In this document: positions 10,825-20,904 of the stretch, piece by piece | Layout of the letters: each line of letters begins with the position of its first letter | Numbering within the stretch: the first letter of the stretch is position 1 | DNA from: Anodontia alba | Taxonomy: Eukaryota; Mollusca; Bivalvia; Lucinida; Lucinidae | Length of the DNA stretch: 64,000 nucleotides | Reading direction: 5' to 3' | Assembly: GCA_964016985.1 (NCBI GenBank) | Contig: OZ024823.1 | Coordinates: 37,243,687-37,307,686, forward strand | The notes under the pieces: generated by a model | What the model was told of the DNA's origin: nothing | The model's input: the letters and a program-made list of their open reading frames with translations, nothing else | The model's database searches: none | Program-made: the position numbers and the translations under genes

Positions 10825-10993
10825 ACGTGTGCGCCCAGCGAACAGACTGCGCATGCGCACAATCTGATCAGAGTCCTCGCTGTCCGCCAGTAGAAGCATT
10901 GAATATTTGATATCCTTAAAGCGCCAAGCGAAGACGAAAACTTGACTGCGTGGATGTACAGTCTGATCTGAGTCTTCGCTGAAATTCACATGT
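10825..10993. mobile_element. Family B element (two-hairpin form)
   Basis: GTGTGCGCCCAGCGAA.. ACTGCGCATGCGCAC and a second block GACTGCGTGGATGTACAGTC with CTGAGTCTTCGCTG. The order matches the complete copy at 36388-36627. The terminal ~35 bp are not recognisable. Confidence 0.65.
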
Positions 10994-11169
10994 TCGAAAG
11001 TACATTATTTCAATTTGAGGTTTAAATGATAAATGAACCAGTACACGTGAAAACCTTCAGCATGATAACGTGAGTCTATGTACATTTTGTATCTAGGAAG
11101 TGGGTTTAGGCCAGTCACTGTACATGTTTGGTATTGACATTCTTTTAAGGTCAAGTGTATATGAGAGGG

Positions 11170-11227
11170 AAAAGCAAGGGCCCAGACCAGCCTGCGCATG
11201 CGCAGGCTGATCTGGGCCTTTGCTTTT
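11170..11227. mobile_element. Family B core palindrome
   Basis: A 58-bp near-perfect palindrome: AAAAGCAAGGGCCCAGACC.. CCTGCGCATGCGCAGG ..GATCTGGGCCTTTGCTTTT. Centre is GCATGC with no loop. Confidence 0.8.
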
Positions 11228-11509
11228 CGCATAATGCATTACGTAGGTTTTCCCGTTCACCGTGCCAAACAGTGGTTCAATAGAAATGCGTGGTCTTCTC
11301 AGTTGATGAATATTGTAATTAGTTTCTTCAATTCCTATTTTAGCTTCTTCGTTCTACTGAAAGTGTATGTTAGAAAGACAATAACTGGACAACCATGAAA
11401 ACGACAGCATTCCAGCACAGTAAAAATAGCATTGATAAAAAACCAAATAACTTTATTTTGTATCAAAGCCAAGGCAAAGAAGTTTTACGTTTTTCAGTGA
11501 GGGAAACCT

Positions 11510-11590
11510 CACCCAGCGGGCACATGACGATTTTACAACTTTGCATGATTGTCGATGCATGTTGTCTAAACGTTGCGTGCCCGCCGGGCG
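11510..11590. mobile_element. Short CACCCAGCGGGCAC-ended inverted repeat
   Basis: CACCCAGCGGGCACATGACG at left, CGTTGCGTGCCCGCCGGGCG at right; 81 bp in total. It shares its end with the element at 11757. Confidence 0.65.
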
Positions 11591-11756
11591 TTCTTTTAGC
11601 ATTTGAGAATACCGATGGCACGCGCTAGTCATGTGCGCGCAGTTTGACCAATTTCTTCTCTGTACTCCTATAACTGATGCCAAGAAGCAGTCCGTTGAGC
11701 TCTTACGTCATCCATACACATGCACGTCGACTTTGTGAGACTATGACAAAGGGTAA

Positions 11757-11930
11757 TACCCAGCGGGCACTCAACGTTGAGACAACGTCGATGCAACGCC
11801 ATGAATTTGCATCGACGTTGATGCGATGTTGTATAAACGTTATATGTCCACTGGCTATAGCTTGCTTGGGCTCCTGCTTCTAACGTTGCGGCGACGTCAA
11901 TACGACGTTATATCGATGTTTGCTGGGATA
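11757..11930. mobile_element. TACCCAGCGGGC-ended element rich in ACGT motifs
   Basis: TACCCAGCGGGCACTCAACG at left, ATCGATGTTTGCTGGGATA at right. The interior repeats ACGTCGATGCAACG-like words (AACGTTG, GACGTTGATGCGATG, GCGACGTCAATACGACG) and is strikingly CpG-rich for this window. Confidence 0.65.
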
Positions 11931-11990
11931 TGTCATACGTTGCGGCTTATCTAAGGACCAAATACTCTGTAAGGAGTATACTTTGGAAAT

Positions 11991-12267
11991 CATTACGAAA
12001 ACATGCCTTTTCAACTACACTGAAAATTCTACCACCCAAAATAAAAACTTTCAGAAAAAAAAAATCAGATATTTTTAATATTGCTGCTCAAAACATAGAT
12101 TGTGGGTACTCGTTAGAACCGCATCGATGAGGCGATTCTAACGAGTCCAACAATCTATGTTTTTGAGCAGAAATAAGAAAAATAATATATACCCTTGTAA
12201 ACCCAGTTTTACTATATAAAAGTGGGGTTTAAGGGGGTCAAAATTATATAGGCATGTTTTCGCGATG
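11991..12267 (+). mobile_element. Family A MITE copy 3
   Basis: CATTACGAAAACATGCC to GGCATGTTTTCGCGATG. The stem carries unpaired changes (GAACCGCATCGATGAGGCGATTC, shown here as arms GAACCGCATC and GAGGCGATTC), so this is an older copy. Confidence 0.87.
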
Positions 12268-12465
12268 TACTGAACAAACCAAAGCATAGGAAAATAGCAG
12301 ACAGTTTCATTGAGACTGTTAAAACGTAATGGAATAATGGAAAACTGCAATATCCCTCACGCCCCGTTACTGGCGCATTAAGCATTACTCTATTCTCACA
12401 TATAATGTATGCGCTCAACAGTCCTGAGAGACCAGAACATTCTAGCACCCTCCTCCCTACACCCT

Positions 12466-12586
<121 letters not shown>

Positions 12587-12832
12587 GCAGCTATAAGCGC
12601 TTTAATGTATGAGCTCAGTAGTTCCAAAGGACAAAAAAAATCAATAATGTCAGCACAGTATATCGAAGTACGGGGTGACGTTTTACGGCCTTAAAACAAG
12701 CACTTAACGACACCGACTGAGATTTTATGACTTATTTCTAATTCCTGACAACGACGACAAAAGATTAGCCTCAGACAATTTATATTTTCATATACCAGTG
12801 CAAATATCTGTTCATTTAGTCTCAACAATAGT

Positions 12833-13031
12833 TTATCGCTTAGCCAGCTTGATAAAAAATCAGCATACGACATTTTGAAATATTTTTTTCTTATTTTTCC
12901 ACGAAATTAGGTTTTGACATTTCTTTCAAATTTGCATGAGCTGTCAAAGCTTAATTTCGGGCAAAGATAAGAAAACAAAATGCTATTAGTTTAACGTTTG
13001 CTGAATTAGCCCAGAGAGTGATAAAGGTTAA
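12833..13031. mobile_element. Family D element, degenerate copy
   Basis: TTATCGCTTAGCCAGCTTG at left, CCCAGAGAGTGATAAAGGTTAA at right. The core contains TAGGTTTTGACATTTCTTTC and GAGCTGTCAAAGCTTAATTT arms with reduced pairing. Confidence 0.68.
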
Positions 13032-13420
13032 ATTTGGACGCCAGGATTTCGGCCAAATGTTTGACTCACTGATATTATTACCATTATGGTTAGTAAACCA
13101 TTTAAATCCACAAAATGTGATAATATAACCGCAAAACACTCATTTATTTGTACAAGAAACTTTCTCATGGCTCTTGCCGAAAGTTCATTCAAATTATTTC
13201 ATTCAAATTTTGAGACCCCATTCAATATTTATTGACAGTGTGACGTACATACATTCATTGATATCGAAAAGAAAAAAAATCACATGTAGCAAAGCAATGT
13301 CGCTTTACTAGTTTAATACTGGGGATTTACAATCGATTTCAGACAAAACTTTCAAATCAATCACAGAAACTGACGCTGATACATCACCTTCCGTCAACAC
13401 ACCGATGTAAAATGTATTAC
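13032..13420. other. No recognised feature
   Basis: AT-rich unique-looking sequence up to the next A element. Confidence 0.45.
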
Positions 13421-13698
13421 CATTACGAAAACACGCCTATTCAAATATATTAAAACTTTGACAACCAAAAAAAGGAACATTTTCAGATAAAAATTCTGAT
13501 ATTTTTCATATTTCTTCTCAAAACATAGATTGTGGGTACTTGTTAGAACCGCCTCTCCGAGGCGGTTCTAACGAGTACCCATATTATCTGATTTTTAGCG
13601 AAATAAGAAAAATAATATTTACCCCTGTAAACCCCAGTTTTACAATATAAAAGTGGGGTTTAAGGGGGTCAAAATTATATAGGCGTGTTTTCGTGATG
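13421..13698 (+). mobile_element. Family A MITE copy 4
   Basis: CATTACGAAAACACGCCTATT to GGCGTGTTTTCGTGATG. The stem apex is CCTC-TCC-GAGG. The right distal arm is altered (CATATTATCTGATTTTTAGC). Confidence 0.88.
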
Positions 13699-14449
13699 AT
13701 TTTAGCCATAGCTATAAACCAATATCTTCAACCAAAAATATTCATTTGGTATTTTCTCATTTCTCCTAAAAATATTTATTTAGGAGCAATTTAATCTGGG
13801 TCTACACAATTTGCTCAGGCACCTCTGATATTTAGGGTACATACGGTAGTGAGAAAAATCTCTGTTTTATATCGCAAAATACTAAATACACCGCACTGCG
13901 AGGACATCTGGATAGTAGAAGCCCAGCTCTTTCCCTCCACCCCTTCCTCTACCCCGGGAACACTTTAAAATAAGAAGTGGGTAAATATAAAATCTTAGTA
14001 ATCCCCGCGAAATCACAACCCTGGTACTTTCCCGACACTGCGGGGGTAGGGGAGGGGGCATTCAAAAGGCCATAACCCCGCACATTGGATACAAATGACT
14101 GGACTTTTTGACGTGATGTTATATCTTGGTAAAACACGCTGCTTAGATGTACTTCTGGACGCTCGAATTTGTGGCTGCCGTAATACAGACCGGTCAACCC
14201 ACTTGTGGATCCTCCGTCCGTTTATGGCTTCCTTTGTCTTCATCGTATATATTATCTAGGGTCAGATGCCTCCTTGCATCAAAACATATTTGTAAAATGA
14301 ATACTTCTTAGTCATTTGAAGCGCTAGATAAGTCCATTTTTAAACCAATAAAGTTAGTATTTTTCTAGTTTCTCCACAAAAAAATAAATAAATAAATAAA
14401 TAAAATATAATTTAAAAAAAAAAAAAACATATGTTGCGGGTAGTCCCTA
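13699..14449. other. Unassigned, partly GC-richer
   Basis: 13930-14260 is richer in C/G than its neighbours and has two overlapping short minus-strand open frames without recognisable motifs. An (AAAT)n/A-rich stretch lies at ~14380-14427. No gene is supported. Confidence 0.45.
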
Positions 14450-14640
14450 TTTACCCTTATTTTTCGGACATTTATCGCCTTACCGTACCTATCCTAACCG
14501 TTCAATAAATCTATTTCACTACCTGTTATTGTGTCTCAAAACTGCTGGATGACTGGAAAACAGTCTAGACCTGATCAGACGCCGCGTTTTGCGGCGTCTG
14601 AACAGGTCTACACTGTTTGCTCAGGCCTGTCTGCCCGAAT
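14450..14640. mobile_element. Family C element (long form)
   Basis: Left part CGGACATTTATCGCCTTACC.. with CACTACCTGTTATTGTGTC resembles the left half of other C copies. Hairpin 14558-14619 has arms GACGCCGCG and GCGGCGTC. Right part is CTCAGGCCTGTCTGCCCGAAT. Confidence 0.72.
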
Positions 14641-14770
14641 AAACGTGTTCTGCGGCATCTAATCCGGCGTACAGTTCTTGCTCTGGCCTGTATGTCCGAA
14701 TACTTAGCTGCATTCTCTGGTGTCTAATCAGGGTCGATATTGTTTGATCAGGCCTGTCTATCCGAATCAT
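14620..14770 (+). repeat. Three tandem copies of the C-element right arm
   Basis: GGCCTGTCTGCCCGAAT, GGCCTGTATGTCCGAAT and GGCCTGTCTATCCGAAT occur at about 14624, 14685 and 14751, a spacing of 61-66 bp. Each is preceded by a decayed GTCTAATC..GTTTG-like arm. The left arms are not duplicated. Confidence 0.72.
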
Positions 14771-15154
14771 AGTGCACGCATAGTGCACGCGTACTTGTCT
14801 CTGATAAATCCACATATCACGAAACAGCGGCGATGCTATGCGTGATGTCTGGCAATAAAAGAAACTTATGCACTAAACGAAATTAATGTTTTATAAGCGT
14901 ATCTCTGGAAATACAGTAAAAGTTTTGATTGTTTATTCAAAAAAAAAACAACTTGTAAAACTGGTTTCTAATTTGTATCCACAATACATCCATTTTGGTG
15001 AAGAATATGTTGTGTATTGAAGGAGTATTTGAAAAGTATTAAAAATACCCCAAAAGCCTAAAATGGAAGGAAACAGGAACAAGACATTTCAAAGTTCACA
15101 TAGGGTCCGTTCAAGCGGTTAGGTTAACGTACATAAATGTTCATGTACGTAGTA
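14771..15154. other. No recognised feature
   Basis: AT-rich sequence with an A8 run and no recognised repeat. Confidence 0.45.
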
Positions 15155-15332
15155 GAGTGCAACCTACCTACAACAGCAGCCCTTGAAAAGTCACAAATAC
15201 AGCCGTTATAGGGAGGTGACTGTAGTAGGGAGGTCAACAATATAGTAAAACAGCACTTTGGGAAATCAGAATAGTGGCTGTTATAGGAAGTGGCTGTTAT
15301 TGAGAGGTGACCTTTTTACGGAGGTTATACTG
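15155..15332. mobile_element. Family K TA-flanked element (pogo/Tigger-like)
   Basis: The right end ACGGAGGTTATACTG|TA is the reverse complement of TACAGTATAACCTCCG. The left end TA|GAGTGCAACCTACC is a decayed version. Internal inverted and direct words (TATAGGGAGGTGACTG, TTATAGGAAGTGGCTG) repeat. Confidence 0.62.
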
Positions 15333-15658
15333 TACAAGCAAATATTCCTATTGTAATTCATGGCTCATTTGTAATTCTTATGTATGTTAACCTCACTTTC
15401 ATCATTTCGATTAGCGTGCCTTCAAAACCACTTCTTCATAAATAAACAATTTATATACAGTTTATAATAGCTAGAAAGTTATTTTAGTTCCAAGAGGATA
15501 GGGAGCGAAAAGGGCCCTTATGCCAAATGCTCATGTGCACCCATGCTATTGACGAACAGATCCGACCCTGATCAGTGTGATCGTACAATGTAAAGAGGTA
15601 GATGCGGAGTTTGTTGTTGCTGTTGTTTGTTGTTGTTGTTGTTCAAACACAATCTTGA

Positions 15659-15782
15659 GATATTTTTTTCTTTTCTCCTCGTAAACATATGTTGTGGGTA
15701 CTCATTACAAGCGCCTCGACAGAAGCGCTTGTAATGAGTACTCACAACATATGTTCTCGTGTGGAGAAAGAAGAAAAAATAT
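15659..15782. repeat. Free-standing core hairpin of the A/H/I type
   Basis: ATATTTTTTTCTTTTCTCC opens and GGAGAAAGAAGAAAAAATAT closes a 124-bp palindrome. Its stem runs through ACATATGTTGTGGGTACTCA and its apex is CAAGCGC..GCGCTTG. No obvious outer TIR is seen, so it is the core module without its MITE. Confidence 0.75.
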
Positions 15783-16132
15783 AGACCTCGCTATTCTCCT
15801 TATTTGAAACTATGAAAATGCTGGCTAGACTGGTCATATTCTAAGAAATAAAATAATACCACAATGGGGTTGTGCATATCCAGGTGTCTGAAAAAAATGC
15901 GGATGCGCAAGTCCGGGAGTCTGAAATGATATGTGTTTGTATCATGAAAAAATGGATCTTAACGCATATGTGAATAATGAAGTCCAAAAAGGGTCTGTGC
16001 ATCCGGGTATTCTATTTCGAACAGCTCACTTTCTCACTGTGTACTTGTCTAGAAATTTGATCAAGTCTGTTTTGCTCCTGTAAGCCCATCCAAAATTGCC
16101 AAATTACCTGTCACCACAGGACGTTTCGCACA
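15783..16132. other. No recognised feature
   Basis: Mixed-composition sequence, no recognised repeat or gene. CGGATGCGCAAG at ~15900 is a weak B-like word. Confidence 0.4.
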
Positions 16133-16377
16133 GTAAAGGGGAAATGACACACTTTCAAGCGAGGTAACTTTGTCAAAATTACTTTTTTCTCTTTTCTTGA
16201 TAGGTCTACTCTAAAATGAAAGAATTTGCTCCCTGATGGGAGCAAATTCTTTCCTTTTTGAGTAGACCCTTTTACAGAAAGGGACTGGTGTGCAGGAGAG
16301 CAATCAGGAAGTCACAAAAGTTGTCTTCCTTGTACAAAGTTGCGGTAAAACTACACGGTGTATCCAATCACCTTAAA
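16133..16377. mobile_element. Family F element, copy 1
   Basis: Left TAAAGGGGAAATGACACA and right GTATCCAATCACCTTAAA match the ends of the copy at 24373. The core hairpin 16203-16268 is GGTCTACTC..GAATTTGCTCCC-TGAT-GGGAGCAAATTC..GAGTAGACC. Confidence 0.8.
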
Positions 16378-16425
16378 AAGTCGATCACTAATAATATAAA
16401 ACTATAAAAGGGTGATTGGATTGGT

Positions 16426-16726
16426 TTGTGTTGAGGTTTTACGACCAGTCAACCCAATGGGGTTATGTCGAGCGCGGCCAGTTTACCTAAGGACACTTTT
16501 ACTGGGCAGGCTTAGTCCTCTAAGCGGTTAACCAGTCTTGTGCACAGTCTTTCGCTAGAAACTGACAATTGCCTTTTTTGAATCAGCGGAAGGGAGAGAA
16601 TGATCGTAGAAAATATTTCATGATCAATCTCCACGAAAGAATGTTGCCGACCCGGCGGGGGTTGAACCTGCAACCTCCTGATCACCAGCTGGACGCGCAT
16701 CCAACTCAACCAACGAGGCCGGCGTT
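16426..16726 (-). mobile_element. tRNA-derived SINE, full-length, 11-bp TSD
   Basis: On the minus strand the head reads GCCGGCCTCGTTGGTTGAGT with an A-box-like TGGTTGAGTTGG (complement of 16701-16712) and a B-box GGTTCAACCCC (complement of ~16657-16668), the internal pol III promoter. ATTGGATTGGT occurs at 16415-16425 and again at 16727-16737. The tail ends with GTAAAACCTCAACACAAACC. Related copies lie at 17362 and 52550. Confidence 0.88.
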
Positions 16727-16895
16727 ATTGGATTGGTGGAATCGGTATAATTATATTGTCGATTCGCAAAATACTTTCAATGAATGTTATATGACCTGTC
16801 GCTTTGACCCTTTGATTACAATATTTTTAAGTACTGGTTTACTGCATAAACAGGTATACAAACGGGCTGTCTACACGTATATACTCGTCGGGGTT

Positions 16896-17330
16896 TAATC
16901 AAATCGTGATCACTCTCGTGAAAGACATCGCGACCACAATCGAACCGATCACAACAGAGCGCATGGGTTTGTGATAATCGTATCAGAACGTCTCCGGACG
17001 TATCTGCACGTACAAGATCGCCCCGAATCGGGGACCCCTATCGTGATAATCTTGTCAGACAGGGACCCAGTCGTGGGCAATCGGAACATATTTGATCGTA
17101 TCAGAAAGGGGGACCAGAGCGTGACACATTGTGTCACCTGAAATTGACCAGTCTTGACCATATCGTATCAAAGCGCACCAAATAATACCAGAAAGTATCG
17201 ACTCGCATCATCTCGTGTCCAAACGTGAATATATTTTCAGAGAAGTAATAAAAATTCCGCGATCAGCTACGAACGTCAATCGTGACATTCGTAACAGATC
17301 GCACGACAGTGAGAACCTAGCATAAGGGTC
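16896..17330. repeat. CpG-dense patch with recurring ATCGTATCAGA-like words
   Basis: TCGTATCAGAACG, TCGTATCAGAAAG, TCGTGATAATC, ATCGTATCAAAGCG and ATCGTGACATTCG recur irregularly. CpG is far denser than in the flanks. No long open frame spans it. It may be a decayed short tandem repeat or a distinct insertion. Confidence 0.45.
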
Positions 17331-17361
17331 TTTTAGACATAGATGTGTGATAAAAGTAGTT

Positions 17362-17573
17362 TGTTTGTTTGTGTTGAGGTTTTACGGCCCAGTCAACCCA
17401 ATGGGGTCATGTCGAGCGCGGTCAGTTTACCTAACCACACGTTTACTGGGCAGGCTTAGTCCTCTAAGCGGTTAACCAGTATTGTGCACATTCTTTCGCC
17501 AGAAACTGACAACTGCCCTTCTTGAATCAGCGGAAGGGAGAGAATGACCGTAGAAAATATTTCATGATCAATC
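17362..17573 (-). mobile_element. tRNA-derived SINE, 5'-truncated, 13-bp TSD
   Basis: Same family as 16426-16726 but lacking the tRNA head; the break is in TTTCATGATCAATC. The perfect 13-mer GATAAAAGTAGTT flanks it at 17349-17361 and 17574-17586. A 5' truncation with a long duplication is typical of LINE-driven retrotransposition. Confidence 0.92.
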
Positions 17574-17658
17574 GATAAAAGTAGTTATAAATATTAAGGA
17601 CTTTTAGACATAGGGTTACACCGATTTTCAAATAGGTATACATCCTATCTGCATCAAA

Positions 17659-17843
17659 TGAGCCGCGACATCAGAAAACGTACCTTTAGACATGTGCCCC
17701 TAGCGGAGATTCAGATCAGCCTGCTCTGTCCCGCACTCTGATCAAAATCCTCACCGGGCGCATTCTGGATAGCCAAGGATGCAAACTTACCTCGTGCGAA
17801 CAACGAAGACTCTGATCAGACTGCGCGGATGTCTGAGTCTTAG
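17659..17843. mobile_element. Family B element, right end lost
   Basis: It starts TGAGCCGCGACATC, then CATGTGCCCCTAGCGGAG, and two B hairpin blocks (CAGATCAGCCTGC, CTGATCAGACTGCGCGG). It stops at about 17843, where LINE-derived coding begins. Confidence 0.72.
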
Positions 17844-17849
17844 TTTGAA

Positions 17850-18188
17850 GCAAATTACGATACCCCATCAGTAGATATGTTCAGTCAGCTGGGATGGCTG
17901 TCAATTGCGGACAGACTTAAATATAATAAGGCTGTCTTGACATACCGAGCAATAAATAATTTATCCCCTGAATATATAACACAACTTCTAAAACCAGTAT
18001 CCGAGGTACACACTCTTAACCTCAGGTCATCAGAAAATGGCTCACTTTATGTGCCGAAAGCACGGACAGCACTTTTTGATGGCTCTTTTTCGTGTTCCTC
18101 ACCAAGACTATGGAATGCTCTACCTCAAACAGTAAAAACATCGGGGTCACTCTCTACCTTTAAGCAGTCTCTTAAAGCAACATTTTAA
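17850..18188 (+). pseudogene. C-terminal fragment of LINE ORF2 (reverse-transcriptase protein)
   Basis: The frame is open from about 17850 (residues A-N-Y-D-T-P-S before the first Met at 17877) to the stop after 18188. The Y-D-T-P-S segment, then L-G-W-L-S-I, Y-R-A-I-N-N-L-S-P-E-Y, P-R-L-W-N-A-L-P and S-L-S-T-F-K-Q-S-L-K follow the usual order at the carboxyl end of jockey/CR1-like ORF2 proteins, downstream of the polymerase domain. Endonuclease and the catalytic YxDD region are missing through 5' truncation, so it cannot be active. Clade assignment is uncertain. The fragment is uninterrupted, which suggests a fairly young copy. Confidence 0.85.
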
Positions 18189-18634
18189 CCCTTATAAAAT
18201 GTCTTTAACTATGATTTTAAATGATATACCATGTGTAAAATTATCGCTGAAACCGTTATTGTAACTGAATTGAGAGCTTTTATGACCTAGCATAATTGTT
18301 TTAGATATTGGTTTTATGCGCTCGTCAAATTTTAAAGCACTTACAAAAACTGTGATAACATACAGATTTGTCTTTGATATAATTCAGTGCCATGTTTGGT
18401 TTTAAATCACTTGCACATACCTGTTAGCACTTTTATTTGATAAAAACTTTATACAAGCATTCACTTCGCTACAAGCTACTTTTATCCCATGAATTTCTTA
18501 GCTGTTAGTTAAGTCTTGTTGTATATATGTATATAAATTTTAGCTAGAGGACCACAAGGTAGAATAGTTATTTATAGCTAATTGTGTCATCCTCTTTAAA
18601 CATTGTTTAAATAAAAAAAAAATAAATAAATAAA
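17850..18634 (+). mobile_element. 5'-truncated non-LTR retrotransposon (LINE) copy
   Basis: It contains the last ~113 codons of an ORF2-type protein, a ~415-bp 3' untranslated region, and an A-rich tail with AATAAATAAATAA ending at about 18634. The 5' boundary abuts a B element. No duplicate flank was identified with confidence. Confidence 0.8.
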
Positions 18635-18850
18635 TGTCCGAAGGTATGTCTTCATACATTGCGGCTCAAACACGTATGGAGTAAATGTTTTGTAAAAGTG
18701 CAACGTTTTCTGTTTGATAAAATGCATTCCTGTTTCGATGATCGATTAAGTGCTTAAAAAAGTATCGTTGATATAAATGTATATAAATAAATAAGAAAAC
18801 TCAATATCGGCCTTCAAAGACCACAGCTGTAACATACTGATGTTTTAATA

Positions 18851-19083
18851 TGTGAAAACATACCTTCTCACATGTGCGCCCAGAGACGACTCAGATCAGC
18901 CTGCGCTTCCGCGCAGTCTGATCGGAGTCTTCACGGGATGCTCTTCGGACAGCCAAGGAACCAATGTTGTTGTTTTTTCAGGTGGCCAGCAAAGACTCTG
19001 ATAGACTGCAAAGATGCGCAGGCTGATCTGAGTCCTTGCTGGGCGCACATTGCGTACGGTACATTTTTCCATGGTGTGGCCCA
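18851..19083. mobile_element. Family B element (two-hairpin form)
   Basis: CACATGTGCGCCCAGAGACG, CCTGCGCTTCCGCGCAG, then CGGACAGCCAAGG spacer and a second block ending TTGCTGGGCGCACATTGCG. Short open frames over it are artefacts of the palindromes. Confidence 0.72.
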
Positions 19084-19107
19084 AAGAATCTTGTACATGA
19101 ACCGTTT

Positions 19108-19340
19108 CAAGCGAAAATGTGCCTTCCAACATGCGCAAAAATGCGCATATTTAGATTATCCTGCGCACGTACAAAGAATCATCCGGGCCTTTGCTCCCCA
19201 TTCATACATTCTGTAATATCCAATGATTCTGTTAGCGGGCAGTGAACGCCCTGATCAGACTGTGCGGATGCGCAGACTGATCTGGGGCCTTTGCTGTCCG
19301 CAAATGCCCGAACACGGGTTTTCGCATGGCTCGGCCTATA
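19108..19340. mobile_element. Family B variant (CAATGATTCTGTTAG spacer)
   Basis: GTGCCTTCCAACATGCGC at left. The central spacer CCAATGATTCTGTTAGCGGG is shared with 31433-31679. The right block is CTGATCTGGGGCCTTTGCTG and CCCGAACACGGG. Confidence 0.7.
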
Positions 19341-19444
19341 TAATCAATATTAATTAATGCTTAACATCAAAGAGTTTGACGTATTTTGTAAGTAGAATGT
19401 GAAAGACAAAACCCTTCCATCTTGAACAAATGTTGCATACGGTA

Positions 19445-19652
19445 TTAACTTTTACCACCCTCTAGGCAAATTCAGCAGACGAAAAATTGGTGAGATGTTT
19501 CTCACTTTTCCCAATAAGCAGGATTTGACATTTCATGCTAAATGTCTCCATTGGAGACAATTTGCATGCAAAGTCAATATTTCAGGGAACAGTAAGAAAA
19601 ATAGTTCAAAATGTCGTCTGCTGAAAATTTTACCCAGAGTGCCAAGCGTTAA
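19445..19652. mobile_element. Family D element, intact, TTAA both ends
   Basis: TTAACTTTTACCACCCTCTAGG to CCCAGAGTGCCAAGCGTTAA, with sub-terminal CAGCAGACGA and GTCGTCTGCTG. The hairpin apex GTCTCC-ATT-GGAGAC sits inside CATTTCATGC and GCATGCAAAGTC arms. Confidence 0.85.
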
Positions 19653-19710
19653 TGCAGTTTCCTGTCGTTAATTAAATTGTTTCAGTATATTGCAAAAAAC
19701 GCCCCCAGAA

Positions 19711-19840
19711 AATGGGCCATGCCGTGCGAAAACATGTCTTCGGGCATATGCGGACAGCGGAGGCCCAGATCAGCCTGCGCATTCGCGCAGGCTGATCAGG
19801 ACATTCACTGTCCGCTCACAGAATCATTTGGTACTGTAGA
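19711..19840. mobile_element. Family B element, one-hairpin form
   Basis: TGGGCCATGCCGTGCGAAAA start, TATGCGGACAGCGGAGG, core CCTGCGCATTCGCGCAGG, then CACTGTCCGCTCACAGAATC. The right terminal region has decayed. Confidence 0.72.
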
Positions 19841-19905
19841 ATATAACGAAATACAGCGAAGTTCCCCGCTGACTGATGTGGATCTTTACTGCTTGCTTTT
19901 GTCCC

Positions 19906-19936
<31 letters not shown>

Positions 19937-20236
19937 ACATATCGCGGTTCAAATGGTAGGCTGAATTTGTAATAGTATACACATGTTTAATATTATGTAA
20001 AATTCTGGTGGCGGTGGAGCAATGGGGGTGAGATTGTTGATCAGCGGAATATCAGCTCATAAAATATTCTATGGCAAGACATATTTGGGTGATAAAGGAT
20101 TATTTTCTATCCTACATTATGTAAGATCTTTCTTGAGAAGGAAGTAGAATTTACGAGGCCTTTGGTTCATGCTTAATTCGAGATTATCACTCGTTTTTGA
20201 GCCGATTGTTTACAATCGAGCCGTGTAAAGCGGTTG
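19841..20236. other. Unassigned, with a T-run
   Basis: A ~27-nt T run lies at ~19909-19936. The remainder shows no recognised repeat or gene. Confidence 0.45.
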
Positions 20237-20303
20237 GCAAACAATGCAGACCCAGATCAGACGCCGCAGAACGTGGCGTCTGATCAGGGTATGCACTATT
20301 TGC
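20237..20303. mobile_element. Family C core hairpin
   Basis: GCAAACAATGCAGACCCAG and TGATCAGGGTATGCACTATT arms around ACGCCGC..GTGGCGT. A GGGTTAAA follows at 20322, probably the right terminus. Confidence 0.68.
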
Positions 20304-20490
20304 TTACATTACAGGAAATTAAGGGTTAAATAGCCTACACTCATAGACAATCGACCCACTAGTGCTGTCAGTGCTTTGATTTGTATTTGCAACTCATAGC
20401 AAATTTGAGGCACATGAAAAGGAAGCTAAATGGACTCACTCAAATTTTAAGGACAAGTATGGTAAGGTGCCCAAATTCTTGGAATAAATA

Positions 20491-20694
20491 CAGTAAAACC
20501 TGTGTAAGACAGCCACCTTTTAAAGTGACCTTAGTGGTTGATGTGGAAAGATGGTTGTCTTATAAAGGTACATGTCATGTAATTTTGCTAGCAAAATTAC
20601 ATGATATGTACCTTTATAAGACAGACAACTTTATCCACATCAACCACTATTTAAAGTCATTCTCGAAGGTGGCTCTCTTACACAGGTTTAATTG
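20491..20694. mobile_element. Family J TA-flanked element (pogo/Tigger-like)
   Basis: TA|CAGTAAAACCTGTGTAAG at left, CTTACACAGGTTTAATTG|TA at right. Long arms pair through AGACAGCCACCTT, GGTTGATGTGG, TCTTATAAAGGTACATGTCA and meet at GCTAGC with no loop. Confidence 0.82.
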
Positions 20695-20709
20695 TATGGC
20701 ATTTGATTT

Positions 20710-20885
20710 TTAACTCTTTGTATGCAGGTATTTTTTTCTCCATAACAACGGGGTTGATATTTTATGCAAACTGCATGCTCCTAAGGAGACAACTTGCATG
20801 AAATGTCAAACTTTATTCTCTTGAAAATGAATTCATGACCAATTTGTCTTCTTCTGAATTTGGCCAAGGGAGTGCTAAAGGTTAA
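20710..20885. mobile_element. Family D element, TTAA both ends
   Basis: TTAACTCTTTGTATGCAGG to CCAAGGGAGTGCTAAAGGTTAA. Hairpin apex CTCC-TAA-GGAG lies inside TTGATATTTTATGC and GCATGAAATGTCAA arms. Confidence 0.8.
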
Positions 20886-20904
20886 TGACTGTAATGACAA
20901 TATC

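Noticed and set aside
13949..14243. GC-richer region with two minus-strand open frames
   Set aside because: Short overlapping frames without motifs; composition alone is not enough.
18872..19216. 114-codon open frame with many C and R residues
   Set aside because: It crosses two family B MITEs and their palindromes; no recognisable motif.
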